Below are positions 12,664 through 23,820 of a stretch of DNA of 64,000 bases, piece after piece. The notes under the pieces are model-generated. The model saw only the letters and a program-made list of their open reading frames with translations, was not told where the DNA came from and did no database searches. This stretch comes from Saccharum officinarum (Eukaryota > Streptophyta > Magnoliopsida > Poales > Poaceae), in the NCBI GenBank assembly GCA_020631735.1, contig CM036197.1:42951880-43015879 (forward strand), in the 5' to 3' direction. A program made the translations under genes and the position numbers. The first letter of the stretch is position 1, and every line of letters starts with the position of its first letter.

Positions 12664-12915
12664 CTCCCTTTGACTTGAATAAACAGATTCCTAGAGTTGT
12701 CCTAAGTCAAATTTTTAATCTTTGACCGAATTTCTAAAAAATGTTAACATCTATGGTATCAAATTAGTATTATTAGATCTATCATAAAATATATTTTCAT
12801 AAGATGCTCATTTTATGTCGTAAATGCTATTACTCTTTTGTATAAAGTTAGTCAAACTTAAAAAAAATTGACTGGTACGGATTTTAGGAATTGATTTATT
12901 TGGGGACGGAGGGAG
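12664..12915. mobile_element. Stowaway-type MITE (252 bp)
   Basis: The left end CTCCCTTTGACTTGAATAAA and the right end TTTATTTGGGGACGGAGGGAG are inverted relatives, flanked by the TA dinucleotide (12662-12663 and 12916-12917). TA duplication and CTCCCTCCG-type ends are diagnostic of Stowaway (Tc1/mariner) MITEs. It has no coding capacity. Confidence 0.88.
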
Positions 12916-12917
12916 TA

Positions 12918-13230
12918 ACGTAATTCATATACTTTAATGGACCCCTTCGTGGACTAGTGGTAGACGGTCACTAGTTAGTAGGTTTCCTACTTTCCTTCGT
13001 TATTGGCATCCAAAATGTCAGGGGCGGGGAGCTACGTAGAAAATAGAGTGCGTGCAGCACGCCAAAACAGAAAAATATTAATTAACCATCACGATATACG
13101 TATACACTTATTTTTTTAAAAAAAATCTGATCTAGCTCCGCCCAGCAAAATACGGGAGAGATTTGCATGGAAGCCTCGCCTACCCAACTTCACTGGTTCG
13201 TGGGCACTGGGCATGCAGTGGCCTAACCCA
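12918..13230 (+). promoter_or_regulatory. distal 5' region of receptor-kinase pseudogene 1
   Basis: No gene is seen here. Bases about 13171-13215 (CCTACCCAACTTCACTGGTTC) match 49709-49755 upstream of receptor-kinase copy 3, so this is the start of a shared ancestral 5' flank. Confidence 0.5.
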
Positions 13231-13233
13231 CTT

Positions 13234-13477
13234 GGGGTGCGTTCACTTCGCGAAAAGTAGCTGAAAAGTTACTGTAGCATCTTTCGTTGTTATTTGACAA
13301 AATTTATCCAATCATGGATTAACTAGACTCAAAAGATTCGTCCCGACATTTACAGACAAACTATGCAATTAGTTATCTTTTTTACCTACATTTAATGTTT
13401 CATGCATGTGTCGAAAGATTTGATGTGATGGGTGGAAGAGGAAATATTTTAGGTTGGGATGGAGAAGTGAACAAGGC
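13234..13477. mobile_element. MITE in 5' flank of receptor-kinase pseudogene 1
   Basis: The ends GGGGTGCGTTCACTTC and GAAGTGAACAAGGC are inverted. The interior (TGTAGCATCTTTCG, ATTCGTCCCGACATTTACAGAC) is a widespread grass MITE sequence. A 3-bp CTT flanks both sides. The homologous 5' flank of copy 3 lacks this insert. The superfamily is uncertain. Confidence 0.65.
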
Positions 13478-14270
13478 CTTGGAATCATCCAAGAAAAGAG
13501 GCCACCTTTTCCTACTGCCCAGGCCACTATGCTGGCTCCACACGAAATCCATCCGTGGGGCCACGGTGTGAGATCGACGATGAAGTCGCCGGAGACCATT
13601 GCTATCACCCACTGCTGCTTTGTCTGGTCTGCAGTCACACACTTTCTGTCTCCTAATTTCTTTGACCCAAACTGCTGGTCACCAGCAGCCCGCCAATGTT
13701 GCCGTAGCCAGTTGGCTAAAGATCCAAGTCACTGACCGGTGACCGCACCGGCATGCATACCAGACATGGAGATGGAGTTGAGCCGTTGAGGTCCAAGACA
13801 ATCTATTGCATAATATATTTGCTTTGTTTCTTCTTTACTTATTGCATAATTTGATGATTGGATGAATGGAGGACCTGATACATGGGTTATTGGATACTTA
13901 AATTAATGCGCTATTGAATTAGTTATATGTGCTTTGTTTCTTTGATTTCCCTGTTCGTTTCGCTAAAATTTAGTTTATATTGATGTTTATGTTGATTTGT
14001 TGTGAGAGAAAAATACTGTGAAGTAGTTCAAGTGAACAAGGCTACAACTACTGGTATAGATTTTGGTGCACTGGCTCACGAGCTAACGAGCTGGAAAACA
14101 AGCTAGACTTTTAGCTCGTTACACTAATGAAACGAGCCGAGCCAGCTCGGTGCAAGTAGTAAGCGCGCGAGGACCAACGTTGTCATATAGCGCAGTATAC
14201 CATGAAATTTCTTGAGCCAGTAGCTACTGCAACAAACCTCATGCATCAGCCATCACTAGGGGCGACTGGA
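13478..14270 (+). promoter_or_regulatory. 5' flank of receptor-kinase pseudogene 1
   Basis: Bases about 13485-13640 (TCCAAGAAAAGAGGC, CCGGAGACCATT) are homologous to 49827-49890 upstream of receptor-kinase copy 3, supporting a shared ancestral promoter. A short GAGCT/ACGAGCC-rich stretch at 14060-14140 resembles the subterminal repeats of the hAT element at 56131. No clear TATA box was identified. Confidence 0.45.
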
Positions 14271-14342
14271 ATGGCAAGACTTTTGTGCCTTACTGCCCTG
14301 ATCTTCCCCATTATCCTTTGCCTCACTACAGCAGAGAAGGAC

Positions 14343-14585
14343 ATCACTGGCGGTTCAAAACCCCCCTTCACTGGCGGATTTTGAACCGCCATAACCAACT
14401 CGGCAGTGATGAGCTGATCATATCACTGCCGGTTATGCCAAACCGGCAGTGATAACTCATGTATCACTGCCGGTTCGTGTTACAAACCGGCAGTGATACT
14501 TGAGCCATCACTGCCGGTTGTTTTAACCAACCGGTTGTGTAGATTATATTATCACTGCCGGTTTTCTTTGAACCGGTAGTGATAT
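14343..14585. repeat. CACTA left subterminal repeats
   Basis: About eight copies of CACTGCCGGTT or its complement AACCGGCAGTG in alternating orientation form short palindromes. In this superfamily such repeats are binding sites for the element's own proteins. Confidence 0.85.
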
Positions 14586-14793
14586 ACTTTTCACAATTTG
14601 AATTTTAATAATTGTTTTATTTTCATTTCGAGGGGAGGTGGTGGGGTGGGAGGTCGGGGATGTGGAGGTGGTTGCTATCGATCAATTTGATATCGATGTG
14701 AAGGTGGTTGTTGATCAGCGACAATACAAACCCATCAACATTTATATTACAAAAGTTTCAAAAAAAACTTTAAGTATCGAATTAAGAGTCGCA

Positions 14794-17700
14794 TTACAAT
14801 AGCCTATCAATGTGGTCTCTTCCGTACTGCGCCTTGTACTTCTTAGTCCTCGCAATGGAGAATGATCCTTTCTTGGTCAATATCTCGTCCATCACAAACC
14901 TTGCTATCTCCTCTTGAATTCCTCTCATCTCAAAATCTAGCAACTGGTTGTGATTGTTTGCTTTGCGCTGTAATTGAAGCAAGATGATATTGAGATGCAC
15001 AAACGTAAGACAAAACAATAGAAATGGGATGCCTACGTACCAATGTCATCTCCCTTATTTGTTTTTGCGCCAAAGTATTTTAGCATTGCCCACATCACAT
15101 AGAACCCGCATTCGTTGTTCCCCATCGGTTGATCTAGGGTCTTGAGATCCTCCATATACTTTACACTGAATGGGGCACTCCATTGCTTTTGCATCTTGCT
15201 ATCGAGATTTTTCCAATTAGGTAATACCTTCATTCTATGTTACATTGTAAATGAAGTGTGAAGACCAAGGACATTATAATATCCTATGTGATTAGAAAGT
15301 GTTGTGATATTGGGTTCACTTACTTATTCAGCACTTTGACTAGGGGGTCGATAAGAGAAAGTGGCTTTTTCTTTGAGTCCCACACCTCGATATTTGAATC
15401 TTCAAGACAGATATCTACGAGGATGAAATGGTTGCTGCAATCACAAAGTCCATGTTATTGAATGACATATCAAGAAAAGAAACACTAAAATAAGGGTCGA
15501 GAACACATACTCGCAGTTGTAGGGTAGGAGTACGTTTGTTTTGTTGTTTCTGAACATCCTTTCAAACTCAATCTTCAAACTTGTTGGTACATAGTCATCT
15601 TCACCAGGGGCGGTGCATGTTGTCTCATTTACAAATATGGGATCCAAGAAGTCTATATTGCTCAATTGCTTCTTTAGGCATCATTTTGCCATACACCTGC
15701 ATAATAAACATATGATATATTCAAATGCAAATCACGTAGTTTATTATAACGTTGTGAGGGTAGGGTACTTACATAGACCATATCATCAAAATCTGCGTAT
15801 CGAGCGAGCGTCGTTGGAAGAGCTGAAAGAGGTGTTTATAATAAATAATATGCACCGTTTCTTCAAGATGATTAAAAACCAGTCCGGGAGGGATGCAAAC
15901 TTCAAAACCGACACAGTCTCCGTTGGCAGTATCCAGGGAGTAATAATCATGCAACTGTCGCATGTATGTTGGTAAATCTCTATACTCTTGTTCGGTGGCG
16001 ACCAAATGATTGCTTCTTGAATACTTGTATGCAACTGTGGCTTTTTCAAAATCTCTCGTTTCGTAATACAACTCCGTGGCCCTCTCCATGGATATGCCCA
16101 TGTTGTTGGCCAAGTTCTGTATCTCTAGCAATTCTTTGGTGTGTATTTCTCTAGCTCTGATTTGATTACTCTCTTTGTTCTGTTGCCTTTCAAATTCGGT
16201 CTGTTGTCTCCACTTAGGTAGACTGGTTATTCGATTAAAGAAGGAAACGACGGCTTTCTTACTTGGAGGCTCCACAGTCGGGTCCTTCATCTTACTCGTA
16301 ATGCTAGCATCCACCTTCTTTTTACTTGTCTGGGGAGCATTACCAACCGAAACTGATGACCTCTTGTGTTGCGAGGTCGAACCTGATCGCACTTTGGATT
16401 TTTGCGGGGGAGGAGGAGGTGTCTTCTCCTTTGGTTGTGGAGGAGGTGGAGGAGGTAGAGGAGGTGTTTTCTCCTTTGGCGGTGGAGGAGGTAGAGGAGG
16501 TGTTTTCTCCTTTGGCGGTGGAGGAGGTAGAGGAGGTGTTTTCTCCTTTGGCGGTGGAGGAGGTAGAGGAGGTGTTTTCTCCTTTGGCGGTGGAGGAGGT
16601 GTCTTCTCTTTCGAGGCAGGAGAGGGAGAATGAGGATCTTGCAGAGAAGAGAAACCTCTTGGCGGTGGCGATGCCGATGATTCACTGTCATCCTCATCAT
16701 CCGAAGATGGCTACTCATCCAGCTTGATGAAGCGTTTGCGCCAAGCCACATGAGTGCCCAAGTTATGAACAAGATGCGGCCTATCTTCCTCCACTGGGAA
16801 ATCAATGTGTATCTTATTGTACTTCTTATCCAAGATCTTATCAATGCTGACCCTGGCATACCCGGGTGGCATTGGCTTGCCATGAATGATGTCGTCTCCT
16901 CTTGGAAATGTTTGTCCGACCGCCACCTTGTCTTTTGTCCATTGTTGACGGATGTACAACCTGACATTAATAGGTCCAGTGATGTTGTCCACCGGATGAG
17001 GAGCATTGACCTCTTCTTCGTCAAGCATAGGGGTTGAGCCACAGCTACCGCGACCCTTGGGCACTGGGCTATTCAAAGTCAGGATAGGCTACGGTTGTGT
17101 CGAACACATGGATTGCATAGCTGACATAACTCGTGCATCAACTTGAGCAGCTATCCGTGCTTCCATGATATCTTTGATTTCCTTTCGAAACCTTTGGAGC
17201 TCTTCTTCTCTTTGCGTTCTAGCCCTCGCCCGGCTCCTATAGGATGAAGATTCACCTTCGAATGCTTTCACCCAAGGAACATTCCCGGCTCCTCTAGTGC
17301 GACTGGGGTGCTCTTTGTTTCCAAGTGCTTGTGTGAGCACGTCATTTTCTCTATCGGACTTGCGGTTACCTCTATTCACTTCCTCAGTTAAGGTTGAAAT
17401 CCTCTGGAGGAGATTGTTGACGGGTTCACAACTGGCATTAAGGCTCCCGTCACTATTGTATTATGCCCCCTTGCGAGTAGGTAGTTTACTAATCTGGGCT
17501 GCCAATCGCTTGTCTGAGGCCTAACGCCGCGCTGCTCTAGTTTTTGGACTTCCATTTCCTATTCCGGAATCTTCCTTACATAGCCACGCGATCCTAGGCG
17601 ATGAGGATCCTTTGCCTTAAGCGAGTTTGCTCTATTTCTTTTGCTTGATGCCTTGGCCTCTTCGGATAGCTTGTAAGCCTTGAACTCCTCCTAGAAGTCT

Positions 17701-18397
17701 CTCTGCTTGTTGTATTGACCTCCCTCAAAATTCGGTTCTCTGTCCTCCTTGATTAACTTGTACAAGCTTCCCTTAAAAGTCTTGAACGAGCGACCCATGA
17801 TTTCCTTGGCCTTCTTCTTGACTGTCGCCTCGTCATAGTCATTAGGAAAAGTGAAATACCCTTTCAACTTGTTCGAAACTAGCTCCTTCTCACTTTCTGG
17901 AACCCTCCATGGGTCATCCTCACGACCAGTCCATTTCCTGTATTTGATCGGGATAAAGTCTCTTACAAGTGCCCCGATGACACTCTTGTATGGGCCTAAT
18001 GCTTTAAGAGGCTCCACCGGCTCCCCTACTTGGTCGAACTCAGAGATGTGCCAATGTTTACTTGTTTGAGGAAGCTTTGTTGCACCACGCTTAGTCCTGC
18101 TGGTACCCTCACCACTTGGCTCTTGCGGCGGAACCTGCTTCAAAATTCATAAATAAGTCCCCATCAAACTTATCTAGCGTGATTTGTTACTATCGCGTTA
18201 TTAGGTATGACCTAAGTTATTACCTCGTCTCCTTGGTCTAGCTGCAGATAATGGCTAGGGCTCCAATCGTCCTGATTGTTACCACCACCATTAGTTGGAT
18301 CCTGCGGCGCTCCTGTCGCAGTGCTCTCTGCTTGTGGGGTATCAGTAGTTCGGCGACGGGTGGTGAATTGGCGATGACGAGTCATATTTCTAGACAT
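14794..18397 (-). pseudogene. CACTA second protein with Ulp1-like protease end, broken
   Basis: Read on the minus strand from about 18397. An N-terminal part (18397-17691) contains a plant transposase_24-like block (WRVPESEKELVSNKLKGYF) and continues to a KIPE-stop where Trp is expected. Next come a Glu/Arg-rich coiled-coil stretch (17379-17089), a 17076-16711 block (NITGPINVRLYIRQQW), a Pro/Lys repeat (16600-16420), a charged region (16392-15769), and a C-terminal Ulp1/C48-like cysteine protease with GNNECGFYVMW near 15110. The reading is split by stops and possible introns. Ulp1-like domains are common in grass CACTA elements; their role is not established. Exon borders are approximate. Confidence 0.75.
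16441..16600 (-). repeat. 36-bp tandem repeat coding for a Pro-rich spacer
   Basis: About four copies of a 36-bp unit (GGAGGAGGTAGAGGAGGTGT plus TTTCTCCTTTGGCGGT) lie within the CACTA second protein. On the minus strand they read as 12-residue units of PPPPPKEKTPPL type. The length is a multiple of three, so copy-number change keeps the frame. Confidence 0.85.
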
Positions 18398-19221
18398 GCA
18401 TTTCGACAGGCAATTAAAAAAATAGAAACCTTATTTGCCTCTCAGAGCCGAGGGATACTAGTGTCCTTCCGTGTAGGCATATGGTAAGCCTGCTGGCAAT
18501 CTATTCAAGGACTGTATTTTTTTGTTAGAAACTAGCAGTCTATTATTGAAGTAACATGGTATAAGTTTTCATTATTTGACGGTATTCCAGATTAAACATA
18601 GAGTTATCTTTTGATAATATGTGCCCCAAGTTATTGAATGCTTCCTATCCGACCCCTCAGAAGTAGAGACCCTCCAAATCCCTCCTCACTTTGATTTATA
18701 ATCTTTGAAAACAATCGCATGTATTATAATATTTAGAAGCAATCTCCAACTTGACCAAGTCCATGTTACGACCCAATATAGTTTAGCCCACAAATATGGA
18801 CCAAGCCCTTCTATGAATCATCACAGTTTGAAGTTGATTTCATATAGGTGATTGCCTGAGTCGCAATAGGAGAAAAAATGCACAAGTTGTTTTGTAGCCA
18901 AAGTAAAATCAAAATCTTGATAATTAAAATTTGCACATGTTGTACCATATCAATGACAAAAATATAACTGATGATGAACTAACACATGATTAATTGCCAT
19001 ATACAATATTATCAGAAGCCAACATATCAAACACCTTAACCTGAAAACAACATATAAAGGCCAACCCATCACTCATGATTCCCAAGATCAACAAGACATT
19101 TCTTTTTAAGGCAAACGACCATTTTTTCATTCAAGCATCACCCACTTCTAAACTGAGCATTCTATCACCCTCCCAGAAAGCAACATTGAGGTGGGCATTC
19201 TATTGAACACCTTATGGGCAC
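18398..19221. other. CACTA interior without recognised gene
   Basis: AT-rich sequence between the two CACTA coding regions. No domain was recognised and no strong ORF is present. Confidence 0.4.
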
Positions 19222-19640
19222 TCACCGAGTAAGCAGGGGTGGCGCGCTCAACAGCGACGTGGAGGAGCTCCTCGCGGCGTCGACGTAGCTATAGGGGACG
19301 GCGGCATTGAGGAAGCGGTAGGGGACGACATCGTGAAGGGCGGCGTCGGGCTGCGGCGTCGTGCAGTGCGCGTCGGGCGGCGGTGGCGTGCACTGGCGAA
19401 CAGCGTCGAGCGCGTAAAATGTCGTGCACTGGCCTTGGAGCACGCCAACGCCTTATATAACCCACGCATCACTGCCGGGTGATTATTAGAACCGGCAGTG
19501 ATGTCCCATATCACTGCCGGTTCTAATAACCTCCCGGCAGTGATGTCCCATATCACTGCCGATTCTAATAACCACCCGGCAGTGATATGGGACATCACTG
19601 CCGGGTGGTTATTAGAACCGGCAGTGATATTGATTATTTT
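19222..19640. repeat. internal block of CACTA-type palindromes with GC-rich segment
   Basis: Bases 19460-19635 hold five or six alternating CACTGCCGG/CCGGCAGTG motifs joined by TTCTAATAACC and its complement, like subterminal repeats but in the middle of the element. A GC-rich stretch with unrecognised ORFs (19222-19443) precedes it. It may be a remnant of a nested non-autonomous CACTA or a captured fragment. Confidence 0.6.
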
Positions 19641-19942
19641 TAAACATTTTGGGTCCCCAATTGATCTCAAATGGAAAAGTTGTAAACAACAAAGTTGTGG
19701 AACTCATGAATGTCTACAACTTTTATTTTAGTCATTTCTCAATTTGAGAAAGTTTTATTAGGCATGTCTCATAAAGTGCTCTGTCTCACACAAAGTTATG
19801 TCACTTTGTTGGAAACATGACATCCGTTATATCAACAAAGTTCCAAAATAATAGTGGTAGAACTCATCAATCTCTACAACTCCATATGATCTCAAATTCG
19901 ATGCAAATTACTAAAACAACATTTCATTAAGGATTACATAGT

Positions 19943-22638
19943 TTATGATATTCTAACTATGATGGCCTCATCGTGATCACTCCGGAGGTAAGCAGGTTCA
20001 TCATCCTCTTCAAGGATAGGTAGGGTAATGCCTGCCCCAAAAGGAGCCATTTCTTGATAACCTTTGTACTCTTCTTCGTCCGTCACTCCTTCAACACCGA
20101 CAATCTTCCTTTTGCCTTGCATGACTACTTGTAGTCTTCCCTTTGTATTGTTATCCCTTGCATAGAAGATTTGCAAAACATCCTTTGCAAGGACGAAGGG
20201 GTCATCTCTGTATGCGGTCTTAGATAGATCAACGGTAGTGAACCCATCATTGTCGGTGTTGATTTCATCTAGCCGGACCCACCGGCAACGGAAAAGAGCG
20301 ACCTTCAACTGTCGTTCATAGTCTAGCTCCCATATCTCATCTATGAAACCATAGTATGTTGCCTCCACCGTGCTGTATTCATCGTGGGCGTCGAAACGAA
20401 CAACACTATTTTGGTTGGTGCTCTTTCCATCCTATTTTTTTTGTGTAAAATGTAAAACCATTTATATCATAACCTTGGTACATCATCACCGTAGTCGAAG
20501 GTCTGGGAGCTAAGAGATCTAGCTGACATCCCGTCACCATTCCTAGCCTGCGGTGTCGAAACCAGTCACCGAATTCCTCTTTATGTTTTTTCTCAAGCCA
20601 AGCCTGTGACCTACCGATGTGCTTACTTTGCAGTAACTGCTTGTGCTCATTAATGTATGCCATCACACCGTCGGCCTGCTGGAGAACAGCGAAGTGTGCC
20701 TGTCTGAAGGAAACCACTTCGACTATTTTGACAGCTTTCTCACCTATCGTTCCTTTGCCCCCTAGTCTTCCATTGTGACGAGATACTGAAACTCTGACCC
20801 GATTGATGTCCATATAATATGTGCAGAACTCAATGGCCTCCTCTGTTGTCCATCCTTCTACCATGCTCCCTTCTGGTCTGAATCTATTCCTAACATACCG
20901 TCTGAAAACTTTCATCACCCTCTCGAAAGGAAACATCTGGTGTAGGTACACTCAAAAGTGGCCAATAAGGTAGTTCCCAAAAGATTGATTTTTTTTCTTC
21001 CTGATACTACCGGCTGGCGCTGGTACTGCACCTTCCCACTTCCCAAGGACAACATCTGTGAGTTTGCTTACTTGTTTAAGTATTTGTTTCCCGTCTCGAT
21101 ACTTTGGAGGTCCACGTTTCTCAGTAGTCCCATTAAAATCTTTTCTATTCCTGTGGTAAGGGTGATCCCTTCGTAGGAACCTACGGTGTCCCATATAGAC
21201 CATCTTCTTGTTTTCTGGTAGATGTATAGCATCAGTCTCATCCAAGCACTCGACACACCCAGTGTATCCTTTTGTCTTCTCTCCAGACAAGCAACCTCGC
21301 CCTGGCAGGTCAGTGATTGTAGCGATAAGTATAGTCTTTATCGTGACATGTTCTTTTTTGTACTCATCCCAAACATCCTTCACACCTGTCTCCCACATCT
21401 GTAGTAGTTCATCGATCACTGGTTGTAGAAGCACATCGATATCATTACCATGTTGTTTTGGCCCTTGGATTAGTAGTGTCATCTGGATGTATGACCGTTT
21501 TATACAAAGCCAGGGTGGAAGGTTGTATATACATAGCGTCACTGGCCAAGTGATATGATTGCTTCTAACCTGGTCAAACGGATTCATCCCATCTGTGCTC
21601 AAACCTATCCAAAGATGCCTTACCTCTCCACCGATGTTCTTATAGAACATAGTGTTGATAGTCCTCCAGTCCGACCCGTCGGCGGGGTGCCTCAACGTTG
21701 CATCTTTCTTACGCTCTTCGCCGTGCCAACGCAACAGTTTGGCTGACTTTGCATTTGCAAACAACCTATGCACTCGTGGAGCTATAGGAAAATACCATAC
21801 GACCTTTATGGGCCCTCCTCTGGTCTTGCTTCCCTGATTTGACGGCCCTTGCTTGTATTGGGGAGCTTTACACTTGGGACACGCATCCAAGTCTTTGTAT
21901 TTTTCTCCACGGTACAATATGCAATCGTTGGAACACGCGTGTATTTTCTCAACCTCGAGGCCGATTGGGCAAATCATTTGCTTGACCAGGTAAGTCTTTT
22001 CTGGTAACTCGCTACCCTTCGGGAGCAGTTTATGTAGTATACCTAACAAGCTATCGAAGCCTTTATCACTCAATCCATTCGTTGATTTGAACTCTAATAG
22101 CATGATGTTGGCTTCCAGTTTGCTTATTGGGCAGGTCGGATACAATGGTGTTTTTGCATCCTTTCTCATGATCTCCAGTTTTTTCAACTGTGTAGCACTA
22201 AGAAATCCGCCATGCACATCATGTAGAAACTATGAAATGCCATCATTTTCCTCTATGTCGTCAACTAATGTATTCCTAAACACATTATCGTTGGTAGGCA
22301 CAGGTATTGTGTAGCATTGGTAATCATCAATAGGCAGAAATGCGTTTAGGGATACGCTAGGCATGGGCACATCATCATTGTTTTCTTGTGCAACATTTTG
22401 ACCAACCTCCCCATGCAAAGTCCAAATCGTGTAGTCTCTCATGAACCCCCTGGTAATCAAGTGCAATCGTATATGCTCCACATCGCCCCCATTTTCTCGT
22501 ATTCTTGCAATCTTTGCATGGACAGAATACAGGCTGTGAGTCCCCAGCATTGGCTCTAGCGAGCTTGATGAAATCGTCGATGCCTGTCAAGTACCGTTGG
22601 TCTGTACATGACAGATCGTACATCCACCCTCGATCCAT
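19943..22638 (-). pseudogene. CACTA TNP2-type transposase, broken and internally deleted
   Basis: On the minus strand, ATG at 22638 begins the transposase-associated zinc-binding domain (MDRGWMYDL, CPCKDCKN near 22510). A frameshift near 22500 moves to the frame of 22550-22230. After a stop near 22228 the main transposase_21-like block runs 22217-20952 (CPKCKAPQY, LSTDGMNPFD, ITDLPGRGCLSG). At about 20950 the text jumps to a downstream domain (MFPFERVMKVFRRYVRNR, 20951-20406), so an internal segment that relatives carry (with the VMHLTKNLC-type motif) is missing. A C-terminal DUF4216-like part follows (20368-19943). The protein would cut and rejoin the CACTA ends; this copy cannot. Confidence 0.85.
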
Positions 22639-22696
22639 GTCTGCACAGGTAAAATGGGTCGGACAGAGGAAATATAGGAAAGTTTTAATAAGAAAC

Positions 22697-22977
22697 AATT
22701 ATTGCACAATATTGAAGAACAATTATTCTACTCCATGCAACATTAAAATGGAGACATTAATTTAAAAAAGACTAAATTTGGAGACATGATCATGAATAAC
22801 AATGTAGCTCCAAACAATACCCATATAAATTAAAAATCGCAGCCCCATAAAAAATAATTATTGCACAATATTGTAGAACAATTATTCTACTCCATGCCAT
22901 ATAAAAATAGAGATATTAATTTTAAAAAAAATACTAAAATTGGAGACATGATCATGAACAACAATGTAGCTCCAAAC
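22697..22977. repeat. tandem duplication of about 120-bp unit
   Basis: Bases 22697-22817 and 22858-22977 are near copies (ATTGCACAATATTG, ACAATTATTCTACTCCATGC, GACATGATCATGAA, ACAATGTAGCTCCAAAC). They lie in the 5' part of the CACTA element upstream of its transposase. Confidence 0.8.
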
Positions 22978-23146
22978 CAGTGGCGGATGCAGGATGATAA
23001 TCAAGGGGGGGCTAAAAACAATGGAGATGTTGATTTGCATGAAGATTTAATGGTGATTTGAGATTTTTGCTACAGTGTTTCTAGTAGTAAATCAAGTCAT
23101 TAGGGGGGCTGGAGCCCACCTAGCCCCCTGTAGATCCGCCACTACT
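22978..23146. mobile_element. 169-bp MITE with 9-bp target duplication (MULE-like)
   Basis: The ends AGTGGCGGATGC and GATCCGCCACT are inverted, and the 9-bp GCTCCAAAC repeats at 22969-22977 and 23147-23155. A 9-bp duplication is typical of Mutator-like elements. It is nested inside the CACTA element and has no coding capacity. Confidence 0.75.
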
Positions 23147-23155
23147 GCTCCAAAC

Positions 23156-23544
23156 AATGCATTGTTTGGTGACACATGGGTTAATTTGCTCATCAACATT
23201 GTAAAAGAATCTACTCTACTCCTAAGAACCAATTATAACATCACATACTAACAATGCATTATAGCCATGAATTAGAAAAGTGCTCTGTAGAAGAATGAAG
23301 AAATAAGAATGAGAATCAAGCATTATAGCCATCAAAACAAATCTAATTAAGCAACAAAATCGAAGAAATGGAGGCTGGTTACTAACCTTAAAGCAAAAAG
23401 ATCAAGCCATTCTTCCAAATCCAAGTGGTAGCTTCACGGATTTGGGCGACCGCAACATTGGAGGGAGTGGCCCAAACGCGCGCCTCTGTTCTCAGGATAA
23501 AAGAGTGAAGAAAGAAGATGACGGCTACAACTTTTTGTGCTGTC
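23156..23544. other. CACTA 5' region upstream of transposase, no gene seen
   Basis: AT-rich DNA between the MITE and the right subterminal repeats, presumably promoter/leader of the CACTA transcript. No ORF of substance. Confidence 0.4.
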
Positions 23545-23820
23545 AGGCTCATCACTGTCGGTTCTATCCTAGAACCGACAGTGATAGAATCAAATCACTG
23601 TCGGTTCTTGGCTTGAACTGGCAGTGATAAGTGGAGTTGTCATCACTGCCGGCGGGAGGCACAAACCGGCAGTGATAGTTGTCATCACTGCCGGTTCTCG
23701 CACCCCGCAATTATTTTCTAGTTGTCAGAGCCTAGAACCGACAGTGAAGGGTCATCACTACCGGTTGTCCTAATTTCGGCAGTGATGTGGCTGGCACTAA
23801 TGACTGAATCTGTAGCAGTG
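23545..23820. repeat. CACTA right subterminal repeats and end
   Basis: Repeated TCACTGCCGGTTC/AACCGGCAGTGA and the variant TCACTGTCGGTTC occur in alternating orientation, ending CTGTAGCAGTG. The final pentamer reads as CACTG rather than CACTA on the minus strand, a mutated tip. Confidence 0.85.

Larger units (their letters stand above)
14324..23820 (-). mobile_element. CACTA (En/Spm) DNA transposon, 9.5 kb, defective
   Basis: The left end is CACTACAGCAGAGA at 14324 and the right end is CTGTAGCAGTG at 23820, in inverted orientation, with identical 3-bp flanks CCT (14321-14323 and 23821-23823). Both ends carry many copies of TCACTGCCGG and its complement, the usual subterminal repeats. Coding regions are on the minus strand: a TNP2-type transposase (22638-19943) and a second protein with transposase-24-like and Ulp1-like protease parts (18397-14794). 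Both are broken. The insertion lies inside the first exon of a receptor kinase. Confidence 0.93.

Noticed and set aside
14343..14585. CRISPR-like series of short repeats
   Set aside because: The repeats alternate in orientation, are unevenly spaced and recur at the other end of a CACTA element; they are transposon subterminal repeats in a plant genome.
16175..16727. Plus-strand Gly/Val-rich open frames
   Set aside because: They are the complement of the 36-bp Pro-rich repeat of the minus-strand CACTA protein.
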